Positions 8,469 to 16,800 of a DNA stretch of 64,000 nucleotides are shown in pieces. The first letter of the stretch is position 1; the number at the start of each line of letters is the position of its first letter. The stretch comes from CBDCNH01 sp965219015. GTDB taxonomy: Bacteria > Pseudomonadota > Alphaproteobacteria > Rhodobacterales > Rhodobacteraceae. The translations under genes and the position numbers were made by a program. Location of the stretch: positions 1-64,000 of the forward strand of contig CBDCNH010000013.1 of the NCBI GenBank assembly GCA_965219015.1, given 5' to 3'. The notes below the pieces were generated by a model. It saw only the letters and a program-made list of their open reading frames with translations. It had not been told where the DNA came from and ran no database searches.

Positions 8469-8823
8469 TGTTGCATCCCGATGTACCGCAGGTCCAAGCT
8501 TACTTTCCCAAAACACCATCCCAATCGGGACGGTGGAGCGGGCTGACGAGTTGAACGTCCCGTGAAGCGTGCACCGCCCGATGAAAATCTTGAGTCCGTC
8601 TCATTCGGCTTGCGCCCAATCTCAAATAGCTTGCGCTCAGGCCGACTAATCGTCACATCGAGCGTGCTCCGGGAAGGCCCGAGGATCTGGCGTCGAACCG
8701 GCCATCATCGCGCGCCGTTACACTTTGGCGGAAGCAGGCAAGGATCAGCCCGGACTCGCACCTCAGGCTAGGCCAGCGTACGCGTCCTCGCTCAGTTGGG
8801 TGTTGCGCGAGGCCGGTCGACCC
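8469..8823. other. Intergenic interval with a weak hairpin
   Basis: No gene recognised. Between the end of lysR and the convergent SDR, an imperfect hairpin (CACCATCCC, 4-nt loop, GGGACGGTG, one mismatch; 8514-8535) might stop lysR transcription, although it lacks a following T-run. The rest shows no repeats or open frame worth naming. Confidence 0.35.
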
Positions 8824-9585
8824 TCACGTCGGGTTCGCCAGCCTGGTCATCTGCTTCAGCATGAAGCCGGGCGCGATCCGGCTCACTATCCGGAGCATGT
8901 TGGCGACGCCGGGGCGGATCTCGAGCTTGCCCGCCTCGATGCCGGCGATGGCCCGCCGCGCGAGTTCCTCAGACGGCATCGCCTTCTCACGTTTCATCTC
9001 GCGCTCGAACTCGTCGCGGAACAGCGGGGTTTCCATGCCGGGCGGGGCGAGCTCGACCACGGTGACCCCGGTGCCCGTGAGATGGATGGGGAGCGACTGG
9101 GTATAGGAGTGCATCGCCGCCTCGGTCGCGCAGTAGATCGGCGCGGCCGGGAAGGGCAAAAAGGCGAGGCCGGAGGATACGTTCACGATCAGGGCGTTGG
9201 GGCGGCCCAGAAGGTGCGGCAGGAAATGCTGCACGGTCAGCACTGGTCCGCATAGATTAATTGCGATCTCGCGCGTCACGTCTTCGGCCCCGCCCGGCTC
9301 GGCGAGCTTGAGATTGCACATGATGCCTGCGTTGTTGACCAACGTGTCAAGCCTGGGAAAGCGCGCCAGCACCGCATCGCGCAACGCGGTGATCGCTTCG
9401 GGATCGCCCGCGTCGCTCTGGAGTAGGTGCGCGCCGGGCAGCATCTGCCTCGCTGCGTCTGGCCGCGCCCGATCGCGACCTGTCACGATCACCGTATTGT
9501 CGCGCTCGATCAGTTGTCGCGCCAGCGCCAAGCCGATGCCGCTCGTGCCGCCGGTGATGATAACCGTTCGCTGCTGCAGCTTCAT
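8824..9585 (-). CDS. SDR family oxidoreductase (DltE-like)
   Basis: A 253-residue SDR with cofactor loop TGGTSGIG, NNAGIM, catalytic serine in NVSSGLAFLPF and a YCATEAA active site in which the usual lysine of YxxxK is Glu (Y-C-A-T-E). The remainder (SYTQSLPIHLTGTGVTVVEL, then MKREKAMPSEELARRAIAGI) matches the DltE-like SDR group. Loss of the catalytic lysine would normally cripple catalysis, so activity is uncertain. AAGGAGG precedes ATG 9585 by 6 nt, ruling out the longer frame. It is divergent from an HxlR regulator, a common arrangement in which HxlR controls the oxidoreductase. Confidence 0.85.
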   Translation of the reverse strand: MKLQQRTVIITGGTSGIGLALARQLIERDNTVIVTGRDRARPDAARQMLPGAHLLQSDAGDPEAITALRDAVLARFPRLDTLVNNAGIMCNLKLAEPGGAEDVTREIAINLCGPVLTVQHFLPHLLGRPNALIVNVSSGLAFLPFPAAPIYCATEAAMHSYTQSLPIHLTGTGVTVVELAPPGMETPLFRDEFEREMKREKAMPSEELARRAIAGIEAGKLEIRPGVANMLRIVSRIAPGFMLKQMTRLANPT

Positions 9586-9694
9586 GCGGGACCTCCTTGC
9601 GCTGGATGAGCGCGTGAGGGCCGCACTAGCAGTTCTACGTTGCTGTCGGAAAGAAGGCACCCGAAAGTACCGTAATTGTCGCCGGGAGAGTGTA

Positions 9695-10129
9695 ATGAAG
9701 GGCTTGGACCATTTCACGGCCGAGGAGATCGAGCGCGCCCGGCGCTACGCCGCTGCGACCCCGCCTGCCGACCTCGACCCGCGCATCGGTGCGCTCGTGA
9801 CCGAATTGATCGGCCGCATCGCCGACAAATGGACGATGCTGGTGCTGGAGGTGTTGGGAGAGCGCGGGGAGCTTCGGTTTACGCGCCTCGCCGAATTGGT
9901 GCCCGGCATCAGCCAGAAAATGCTCACCCAGACCCTGCGCCAGATGGAGCGCGACGGCCTGCTTGTGCGGACTGTGTTTCCCTTTGTGCCGCCAAAGGTT
10001 GAGTACCGGCTGACTGGGCTTGGGTTAGGCCTCGGGGCGGCTTTCTGCAGCGTTTGGGTGTGGGCGTCGGAGAACCTGAACGAGGTCGAGCGAGCACGCC
10101 AAACTTTTGACGATCGGGCAAACGCCTGA
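9695..10129 (+). CDS. HxlR family transcriptional regulator
   Basis: A 144-residue winged helix-turn-helix protein of the HxlR/MarR-like group: IADKWTMLVLEVLGERGELRFTRL opens the domain, PGISQKMLTQTLRQMERDGLL is the recognition-helix region, and the wing reads FPFVPPKVEYRLTGLG. HxlR dimers sense electrophiles, aldehydes or quinones in several species. GGGAGAG precedes ATG 9695. It is divergent from the DltE-like SDR with a 109-bp gap, so regulation of that gene and of itself is expected. Confidence 0.9.
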   Translation: MKGLDHFTAEEIERARRYAAATPPADLDPRIGALVTELIGRIADKWTMLVLEVLGERGELRFTRLAELVPGISQKMLTQTLRQMERDGLLVRTVFPFVPPKVEYRLTGLGLGLGAAFCSVWVWASENLNEVERARQTFDDRANA

Positions 10130-10202
10130 AGCGCTAAGCGTATGCTTTGGGGCCATCTCTTGCCGCCCCTGAGTTTTTTGGGACGCGGCCGGGCCGGCGG
10201 AA

Positions 10203-10397
10203 TCAAGGGTTCGATCTCAACCCGCAGGTCGTCGATAGGAGCTTCTGGGCCATGCCGAACCGCACCTCGTGGACGGAGCGGAGAGGTGTAACTGCGATTT
10301 CGTGGGTCTGGGCATCCCCATCCCAAAAGGCATCACCGTTGAGCCGGGCTACCAGAACTTCACCATCTTCGAGCAGGGTCCTGATCTGAGGCGTCAT
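10203..10397 (-). CDS. Small hypothetical protein
   Basis: A 64-codon frame beginning MTPQIRTLLEDGEVLVARLN and containing VRFGMAQKLLST. It looks protein-like in composition, but I recognise no family. A purine-rich stretch (GGGCGAGGG) precedes the ATG. It overlaps the over-long 3' end of the AraC gene in another frame of the same strand, so at most one reading is right in 10360-10397. It may be a fragment. Confidence 0.35.
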   Translation of the reverse strand: MTPQIRTLLEDGEVLVARLNGDAFWDGDAQTHEIAVTPLRSVHEVRFGMAQKLLSTTCGLRSNP

Positions 10398-11469
10398 GCC
10401 CTCGCCCTGTTCGTCGGTGCGCGCCCCTGAGCGACGTCGCTGTGTCAAGCCGGTCTATGACGCTTTGAGCTCCGGTGGGGCGCGGCTCGCCCCGCGTAAG
10501 CTGGCCTGCGACTTCGCCGTCAACATCGTCGCCCCTCTCCGGTGCAAGTCCGTTGTCGATCCAGGTCAATGGACCACGCCGACGACTGATGGCGCGCGGC
10601 GGCGAGCCCATGACGCGCTTGAAAGCGACGCTGAACGCGCTTTCCGAGTTGTAGCCAAACGACCGAGCGACGACGGATACCGGGTCACCGGATGTCGTCA
10701 GCCGATCGCTCGCCAGCATCATGCGCCAGCGCGTAACGTAGCTCATCGGGGCCTCGCCCACGAGGGCCCGGAAGCGGGCGGCGAAACCTGAACGAGACAT
10801 CCCCGCCTGTTCCGCCAGCGCGGGCAGGGTCCAGCCGTGCCCCGGGTTGGAATGGATCGCCTTGATCGTCGCGCCGATCTGACGATCGGCAAGCGCCAGC
10901 AGCCAGCCGGGTTCCGCCGCCTCCCCAGCCTCCATGTGGATTCGCAACGCCTGGATCAGGACCATGTGCGCGAGGTGCTCGGACGCAAGCTCCGCCCCTG
11001 GCGCCTTCCGGCTCAGCTCCTCGCGCATGGTCTCGATCGACCAGCGCAGTGATGCTCGGCCCGCGGGATCCCGGACGTGGATGAAGGCGGGAAGCGTATG
11101 GATGAGCAGGTCGGCATGCACGTTGCCCAAGGCGAAATGTCCGCCTGCGATGAAGCAGCCTCCACCCTCCTGGAAAACCTCGATCCGGCCGTTGCGCTCG
11201 CAACCGTCGCTGCCGATCGAGGGCAGCCGCAAGTCGCTCGCAAGCCGGAACGGAAGCCCGCGCGGCAGCACGAAGCAATCCCCAGCCGAGAGCAATAGCG
11301 GTCCAGGACCATCGTCGACCAATATCCAGCACTGCCCCGAGACGATCGAATAGCACTTGATTCCCGTATGTCTCGGGAAGTCGATCGACCAGTCGCCGCC
11401 CATGTCGAAGCCGGAGGCGCCGTGAATGGCCGGCCGGAGCAGGCGCAGCACGTCCGACAAAGGGTCCAT
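10360..11469 (-). CDS. AraC family transcriptional regulator with cupin_6 N-domain
   Basis: A 369-residue regulator. Its N-terminal cupin-like ligand domain contains CYSIVSGQCWILVDD and GDCFVLPRGLPFRL. The C-terminal pair of helix-turn-helix motifs contains WTLPALAEQAGMSRSGFAARF and VARSFGYNSESAFSVAFKRV, ending at the expected GSPPRAISRRRG. About 60 extra residues follow that do not look like AraC, so the natural stop has probably been lost or shifted. ATG 11469 (MDPLSDVLRLL) was chosen over 11550 by homology and an AAGGAT box. It is divergent from an SDR-hydrolase-oxidoreductase series that it probably controls. Confidence 0.85.
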   Translation of the reverse strand: MDPLSDVLRLLRPAIHGASGFDMGGDWSIDFPRHTGIKCYSIVSGQCWILVDDGPGPLLLSAGDCFVLPRGLPFRLASDLRLPSIGSDGCERNGRIEVFQEGGGCFIAGGHFALGNVHADLLIHTLPAFIHVRDPAGRASLRWSIETMREELSRKAPGAELASEHLAHMVLIQALRIHMEAGEAAEPGWLLALADRQIGATIKAIHSNPGHGWTLPALAEQAGMSRSGFAARFRALVGEAPMSYVTRWRMMLASDRLTTSGDPVSVVARSFGYNSESAFSVAFKRVMGSPPRAISRRRGPLTWIDNGLAPERGDDVDGEVAGQLTRGEPRPTGAQSVIDRLDTATSLRGAHRRTGRGHDASDQDPARRW

Positions 11470-11617
11470 GGCATATCCTTGGATGAACTCGACATAAAAT
11501 TGGACGTTTAATGATTGGAAGTCCAGAAGGCAAACCCACCTTGGAACCATCGGAAGCGGCGTGGCGCGACCCCAGCGTCGCCCCCCCTTCAGCTTTCTTA
11601 TTTCGAGGATCGATCGG

Positions 11618-12361
11618 ATGGCAGATTACGACGGCAAGCGTGTAGTAGTAATCGGCGGTACGAGCGGGATCGGACTGGCCGCCGCCAAGCTCCTCCAAGA
11701 TCAAGGCGCCAAAGTGATGGTCACCGGACAGAGCGACGACGGCATCGACCAAGCTCGCACGGCTCTGAGTTCCGCCGCCTGGATCGTGAAGAGCGACGCC
11801 GCCAAGCTCGCCGACATCGACGACCTCGCCGCGCGGGCGAAGTCGGAGCTCGGTAGCGTTGACGCGCTGCTGATCTGCGCCGGCAAGACGCGCTTCGCGC
11901 CGTTTGAGTCGACCACCGAAGCCGAGTTCGACGAGCTGTTCGCGATCAACGCGAAGGGGCCGTACTTCACGGTGCAGAAGCTCGCGCCCTTGATCGTCGA
12001 CGGCGGCTCGGTGGTGATCGTTACCTCAGCGGCCAACGTGATCGGCCAGCCGATGATCAGCGTCTACGCCGCGACCAAGGCGGCCCTGCGCTCCATGGTC
12101 CGGTCGCTCGGCCGTGAGTTGCTGCCGCGCGGCATCCGCGTGAACGCGGTTAGCCCCGGCCCGATCGACAGCGGCATCCTGGAGAAGTCCATGCCCGCGG
12201 ACGCTGCGGCGCAGACCAAGCAGCAGATGACTGAGGTCAACCCGATGGGGCGTTTTGGGCGTCCAGAAGAGGTCGACAAAGCGATGGTCTTCCTGGCGTT
12301 CGAGGCGACCTACAACACCGGCGCAGAGCTTGCGGTCGATGGGGGCGGAACGCAGATGTGA
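11618..12361 (+). CDS. SDR family oxidoreductase
   Basis: A 247-residue classical SDR: cofactor loop GGTSGIG, catalytic serine in VTSAANVIG and YAATKAALRSM, then VSPGPIDSGI and the family C-terminus FEATYNTGAELAVDGGG. It is a cytosolic NAD(P)-dependent ketone or alcohol oxidoreductase with unknown substrate. GAGGATCG precedes ATG 11618; the ORF could start at 11561, but the added residues are unlike SDRs. It is first in a rightward row with an esterase, a broken dehydrogenase and a glutaredoxin/GST-like protein, downstream of the divergent AraC gene. Confidence 0.9.
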   Translation: MADYDGKRVVVIGGTSGIGLAAAKLLQDQGAKVMVTGQSDDGIDQARTALSSAAWIVKSDAAKLADIDDLAARAKSELGSVDALLICAGKTRFAPFESTTEAEFDELFAINAKGPYFTVQKLAPLIVDGGSVVIVTSAANVIGQPMISVYAATKAALRSMVRSLGRELLPRGIRVNAVSPGPIDSGILEKSMPADAAAQTKQQMTEVNPMGRFGRPEEVDKAMVFLAFEATYNTGAELAVDGGGTQM

Positions 12362-12370
12362 GGTGGCGAG

Positions 12371-13354
12371 GTGCCGAGCATGATAACGCCGCGCGATCGG
12401 ATCGACAGCGAACTCGCGAGGGCGCTCGACGCGGTGCCCAAGGGACCGGCCGGCATCTACGACCTCAGCGACATCGATGGGACGCGCGAGGCGGTTCGCA
12501 GGCAGGCGAAAGCCATGGTCGGGGACATGCTCGACGACCCGTCAATTAGCGTCGACGTGCTGCACGCCGCCCGTCCGGACGGGTCGCTTCTCGCCCTGAG
12601 GTGCTTCACGCCTGGGCAGGATAAGCCGCTTCCGGCCCTGCTCTGGTTCCAGGGCGGCGGCCAGATCCTCGGGTTCGCCGTGCCAGAGGACCCGTTCCTG
12701 AAGCGGATCAGCAGCCAGACGGGCTGCATCGTCGCCTCCGTCGACTACCGGCTGGCACCCGAGCACCGCGCTCCGGCAGCGGCCGGGGATGGGGCGCTAG
12801 CGTATGACTGGCTCCGCGGCGAGGCTGCGCCGCTCGGGATTGACCGCGAGCGAATCGGTATCGCGGGCGCGAGCGGCGGCGGCGGCATCGCCGCGGCGAC
12901 CGCGCTGATTTTGCGCGACCGCAACGCTGCGCCCCCGCTGTTCCTATCGCTCAGTTATCCGATGCTCGACGATCGCAACGCGACCCACTCGGCGCACGAG
13001 ATCACCGACATCGGCGTGTGGGACCGCAGCGCCAACCTGCTCGCGTGGCAGGCGATCCTCGGCGACTCCGCCGGAACGGATGCGGTCTCGCAGCACCAGG
13101 CGGCGGCACGGGCGGACGACCTCTCAGGTCTGCCTCCCGCCTTCGTTGCGGTCGGTGATCTCGACGTGTTCCGCGACGAGGCCCTCGACTTCGCGCGCCG
13201 GCTCGTCGCCGACGGCGTGGCGGTCGAGCTGCACCTCTTTCCCGGCGCCTTCCACGCCTGGGGCCTCTTCGCTCCGGAGGCGGCGATGACGGAGACGTTC
13301 AACCGGGTCTGGCAGGACTTCCTGCTCCGACGGTTCGGCGAGACTGCCCGGTGA
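12371..13354 (+). CDS. Alpha/beta hydrolase (HSL/acetyl esterase-like)
   Basis: A protein of about 325 residues with the hormone-sensitive-lipase-type fold. The oxyanion strand reads ALLWFQGGGQILG, where the usual HGGG histidine is Gln. The nucleophile elbow is GIAGASGGGG (Ser in GxSxG), YRLAPEHRAP is the family signature, the acid is in VAVGDLDVFRDE, and the histidine is in FPGAFHAWG. It should hydrolyse short-chain esters in the cytosol. GTG 12371 and ATG 12380 are both in frame, with GAGGTG boxes 8-9 nt upstream of each. It follows the SDR stop by 9 bp, so they are co-transcribed. Confidence 0.85.
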   Translation: MPSMITPRDRIDSELARALDAVPKGPAGIYDLSDIDGTREAVRRQAKAMVGDMLDDPSISVDVLHAARPDGSLLALRCFTPGQDKPLPALLWFQGGGQILGFAVPEDPFLKRISSQTGCIVASVDYRLAPEHRAPAAAGDGALAYDWLRGEAAPLGIDRERIGIAGASGGGGIAAATALILRDRNAAPPLFLSLSYPMLDDRNATHSAHEITDIGVWDRSANLLAWQAILGDSAGTDAVSQHQAAARADDLSGLPPAFVAVGDLDVFRDEALDFARRLVADGVAVELHLFPGAFHAWGLFAPEAAMTETFNRVWQDFLLRRFGETAR

Positions 13355-14460
13355 AGCCCGATCAGGAACCGGCCGCGACGCCGGCCACTGGCCTCGAGCT
13401 CCGCTCCCTCGTGCGGGAGGAGGGCGAGCTTCAACTTGGCCTCGAGCGGGTCGCATCCGGCGATCCGGAACCCGGCGAGGTGATCGTCCGCATGGAGGCT
13501 GCGCCGATCAACCCGACCGCATCGCGCTCCTGCTCGGGTCGGCCGATCCGGCCGGGGCGAAGGTGGACGGTGAAGGAGACGACCGGCGGCTGCGCATCCC
13601 GCTCTCGGACGGGCAGATGACGGCCTTGCGTCCGCGTGTCGGCCTGTCGCTCTGTCCGGGGCTGGAGGGCGCGGGCGTGGTCGTCCGTGCGGGCTCAGGC
13701 GCCGAGGAACTGCTGGGGCGAACCGTCGCCACCTTTGGCGGCGGAATGTTCGCCGAGCTGCGGCGGATCAGCGTCGCCGACTGCATCGCCATGCCGGACG
13801 GCACGGCGCCGGCCAAGGCGGGTGCAAGCCACGTCAACCCACTCACCGCACTGGCGATGGTCGAAACGATGCGTCGCGAGGGGCATCGGTCCTTCGTGCT
13901 CACCGCCGCGGCATCGAATCTCGGGCAGATGCTTAACCGGCTGTGCCTCGCGGACCATCGACGTCGTCAACGTCGTGCGTCGTCCCGAGCAGGCCCAGAT
14001 GCTCCGGGATCTTGGTGTCCGCTTCGTTTGCGACAGCAGCGCGCCGGACTTCGAGCCGCGGCTCACCGGCATGATCTGCGCGACCGGCGCGACCCTCGCC
14101 TTCGACGCGATCGGCGGAAGGATGACCTCGACCCTGCTGCGCGCGATGGAGAGGGCTCATGCGCCGGAGCGCTTCTCGATCTACGGCTCGACGACCTTCA
14201 AGCACGTCTACGTCTACGGCGGCGATCGCGCGGTTCAGGTGGCCCGCGACGTGGGACTCTGGAGCGTGTCGGGCTGGCTGATGATGACGGTCTCGCACAG
14301 CTCGACGCCGCAACGGTGCAGGCTGAAGCAACGCGTGGTCATCTGGACGGCACCTAGCCCGTTCACGGGAACGATACGGGATCCGGCCAAGCATCATCCA
14401 CCAGGCGACGGGCGAGAAGCCTCCTCGATCCTTCCGGTTGAACCGACCAGCGCCTCGCCG
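13351..14460 (+). pseudogene. Medium-chain dehydrogenase/quinone reductase, multiply frameshifted
   Basis: Pieces of one zinc-free medium-chain dehydrogenase lie in successive frames: LRSLVREEGELQLGLERV and APINPT in frame 1; PLSDGQMTALRPRVGLSLC, HVNPLTALAMVETMRREGH and TAAASNLGQMLNRLCLAD in frame 2; VVNVVRRPEQAQMLRDLGV and AFDAIGGRMTS in frame 3; then LAQLDAATVQAEATR and IIHQATGEK in shifted frames. Indels are needed near 13520, near 13950 (about two bases missing before ATCGACGTC), near 14285 and near 14380. The start overlaps the hydrolase stop. It is too broken to make an enzyme unless the assembly is faulty here. Confidence 0.85.
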
Positions 14461-14466
14461 ATCGAG

Positions 14467-14847
14467 ATGGAGCAGACCGTGACCAATACCTTCAAGCCCG
14501 TCGTCTACGCCAAGCACACGTGCCCGTTCTCCTTAAAAGTTCGCGTCTTTCTCCTGGATGCCGGGCAGCTTGACCGCGTCGAGCCGCGTGAAGCGTTCGA
14601 TGCCGAGGGCGAGGAGGCGATCAGGCACGAGCTCAGCGGGCAGGTGCCGAAAATCAGCTACCCGACCGTGCGCTTCGGAGACGGCGACTACCTTTCCGAG
14701 CCCGACGACATCATCGCGCGCTTTGCCGAGATGTTCGATGGCGTTCCAGCAACGCTACCGACATCCAGTGCCTACGTCGACGGTCCGTTCCAACAATTGA
14801 TCGGGCTCTACGAGGAGGCTGCCTCGCTACGAGAGCGCGGTTGCTGA
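14467..14847 (+). CDS. Glutaredoxin/GST N-domain-like protein
   Basis: A protein of about 126 residues with a thioredoxin-fold beginning VVYAKHTCPFSLKVRVFLLD, where CPFS takes the place of the CPxC/CPYC active site. It is followed by a thioredoxin-type cis-Pro strand (QVPKISYPTVRFGDGDYLSE) with S/D-I for glutathione contacts. The long helical C-domain of full glutathione S-transferases is missing, so it is closer to a monothiol glutaredoxin-like module. GTG 14479, with GGAG upstream, is an alternative start. It lies just past the broken dehydrogenase and in the same direction. Confidence 0.7.
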   Translation: MEQTVTNTFKPVVYAKHTCPFSLKVRVFLLDAGQLDRVEPREAFDAEGEEAIRHELSGQVPKISYPTVRFGDGDYLSEPDDIIARFAEMFDGVPATLPTSSAYVDGPFQQLIGLYEEAASLRERGC

Positions 14848-14987
14848 TGCCCAGGGTTACTGCTGCTGCGGCTTGAGATCGGCTCTTCAGACAGCAAGGC
14901 AACCAGCCTCGTGCGGCAGCGCGCATGAGCTGGAGCGGGGCGAACTCGCCGCTTAAAGAAGCGCCGTCGGGTGCTCGTTTTCTTATA

Positions 14988-15072
14988 TGGTGCGGGTGGT
15001 CGGGCTCGAACCGACACTCCTTGCGGAACCGGATTTTGAATCCGGCGCGTCTACCAATTCCACCACACCCGC
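14988..15072 (-). tRNA. tRNA-Leu (CAA)
   Basis: The minus strand folds as a class II tRNA. The acceptor stem is GCGGGTG/CACCCGC with discriminator A, and CCA is encoded at 14990-14988. The D-arm contains GGTAGACGC and the anticodon stem CCGGA/TCCGG encloses TTCAAAA (anticodon CAA). A long variable arm is present, and the T-loop is GGTTCGAGC. It decodes UUG. Its 3' end faces the accessory 1-14.9 kb stretch, the orientation expected if that stretch entered at a tRNA 3' end. Confidence 0.97.
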
Positions 15073-15751
15073 AGGCATCCAACACAGCGTCGCCGACCCC
15101 CGGGATGGGGTTACGCCACTGCTGTCCGGCTCGTGGGGTCCGAATGCCACAGGACGGCACGTCCCGTCTAGGTGGCTCACGAAGCTTCATCATCAATGCC
15201 GAACCGGAAAGCGGCAGGGCCACGCTGGCACCTGAAGGCCGGACCGCTCGAAGCCGTAGTCTTCGGCTGCGTCACCCAGGCGGGGAAGGGAGCCGAGACG
15301 ACGAGGACCGCGAGATTTCCGGACGCGCGACCCACGCATTCGTGCGAAGGTGGGGGAGGAGGGAGCGCGGGTGGCGGGGGTCGGTAGGAGATGAGAACCA
15401 GCCAGGCGACCTGCTTCAGCCGGGGGAAGAAAGGTGCCAGGCTGCTGCCCGACGAGACGCGACGGCCGAAGGCGCTCGAGGACGAGAGCGGCCGGCAGGA
15501 GATCGACGCCGGCCGGACGCTCGATCCGGAGACGTTGCAGGACGTCATCCGGCAAAAGACTTGAAGCCGGGCCGCACGCGCGTTCTGAAGCGCGAGACCA
15601 GCGCAACGTGGGCGCTAATGATCCGATCGGCGCGCGGTTCGTCGCCGCCACGAAGGCCTCCGAACGCGTGGACGACCTTGCAGCCCTCAAGGGCGTCCCG
15701 CCCCACGACGACCATGCGGTCGCACGCACACCGAGCCAGAAGGACTGACCC
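15073..15751. other. Interval without a confident gene
   Basis: Nothing recognisable over 679 bp. A 57-codon frame runs from ATG 15391 to TGA 15562-15564 (with LLPDETRRPKALEDE, ending DVIRQKT). An AGGAG box abuts its ATG too closely to be useful. It could be a relic of a gene tail. The promoter of the rightward DenD-like gene should be in the last 100 bp, but I see no clear -35/-10 pair. Confidence 0.4.
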
Positions 15752-16744
15752 ATGCATCTCCTGATTATCGGCGCTGCCGGAATGATCGGCCGCAAGCTTG
15801 CCGAGGCCGTCGCCGCCACGGGCCGGATCGGCGACAGCGCCGTCGACATCCTGACCCTTGCCGACGTCGTGGCGCCCGACGTCGCCGCCGGATTTCCCGG
15901 CACCCGCACGTGCGTCACCGTCGATCTGACGGAGCCGGACGCTGCCGGGACGCTGATCGAGACGCGGCCCGACATCGTCGTCCATCTCGCGGCGATCGTG
16001 TCGGGCGAGGCGGAGGCCGATCTCGACAAAGGCTACCGGGTCAATCTCGACGGCACGCGCGCACTCTTCGACGCGATCCGGGTGACGGATGGCTACACGC
16101 CGCGCGTGGTCTACGCCTCGTCGCTCGCCGTGTTCGGCGCGCCGTTTCCGGAGTGCATCCCGGACGACTTCCACCTGACGCCGCTGACCTCCTACGGCAC
16201 GCAGAAGGCGATGGGCGAGCTGATGCTCGACGACTATTCGCGGCGAGAGGTCCTCGACGGCGTGGGCATCCGGTTCCCGACGATCTGCATCCGTCCGGGA
16301 CTGCCCAACAGGGCGGCCTCGTCGTTCTTCTCGGGCATCCTGAGGGAGCCGCTGAACGGGCAGGAGGCGCTGCTTCCGGTCGACGACGACGTGCGCCACT
16401 GGTTCGCCAGCCCCCGCGCCGCCGTGAGGTTCCTCGAGCACGCCGCCACGCTCGATACGGCCATCCTCGGGACCCGGCGCAACCTGACGATGCCGGGGCT
16501 GTCCGCCACCGTCGCCGACCAGATCGCCGCCCTGCGCGATGTGGCGGGAGACGGGGCCGTATCGCTGATCCGGCGCGCACCCGATCCGGTCGTCGCACGC
16601 ATCGTCTCGGGCTGGGCGCGCAGTTTCGAGACGACCCGTGCCCGCGACGCCGGTTTCGAAGCCGAAACCTCGTTCCGCCGGATCATCGAGATCTACGTGG
16701 AGGACGAATTGGGGGGCAAGATACCCGACGTCCCGGCCCGGTGA
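15752..16744 (+). CDS. denD: D-erythronate dehydrogenase-like NAD-dependent epimerase/dehydratase
   Basis: A 330-residue extended-SDR protein. GAAGMIG (residues 7-13) binds the NAD pyrophosphate, ASSLAVFG supplies the catalytic serine region and Y148-x-x-x-K152 (YGTQK) is the active site. The middle region (SYGTQKAMGELMLDDYSRR, then GIRFPTICIRPGLPN) matches DenD, which oxidises D-erythronate to 2-oxo-tetronate at the start of C4 sugar-acid breakdown. None of the partner enzymes (OtnK/OtnC/OtnI) are on this strand, but a class II aldolase, kinase and TIM-barrel isomerase face it from the right. Family is firm; substrate is inferred. Confidence 0.8.
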   Translation: MHLLIIGAAGMIGRKLAEAVAATGRIGDSAVDILTLADVVAPDVAAGFPGTRTCVTVDLTEPDAAGTLIETRPDIVVHLAAIVSGEAEADLDKGYRVNLDGTRALFDAIRVTDGYTPRVVYASSLAVFGAPFPECIPDDFHLTPLTSYGTQKAMGELMLDDYSRREVLDGVGIRFPTICIRPGLPNRAASSFFSGILREPLNGQEALLPVDDDVRHWFASPRAAVRFLEHAATLDTAILGTRRNLTMPGLSATVADQIAALRDVAGDGAVSLIRRAPDPVVARIVSGWARSFETTRARDAGFEAETSFRRIIEIYVEDELGGKIPDVPAR

Positions 16745-16800
16745 CGCTTGGACCGCACGACCGCACGCTCAAAGGGAACGAGGCACGACGAGCGGCGGCA

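Noticed and set aside
15391..15564. A 57-codon gene upstream of denD
   Set aside because: No recognisable domain and a poorly spaced ribosome site; treated as unproven.
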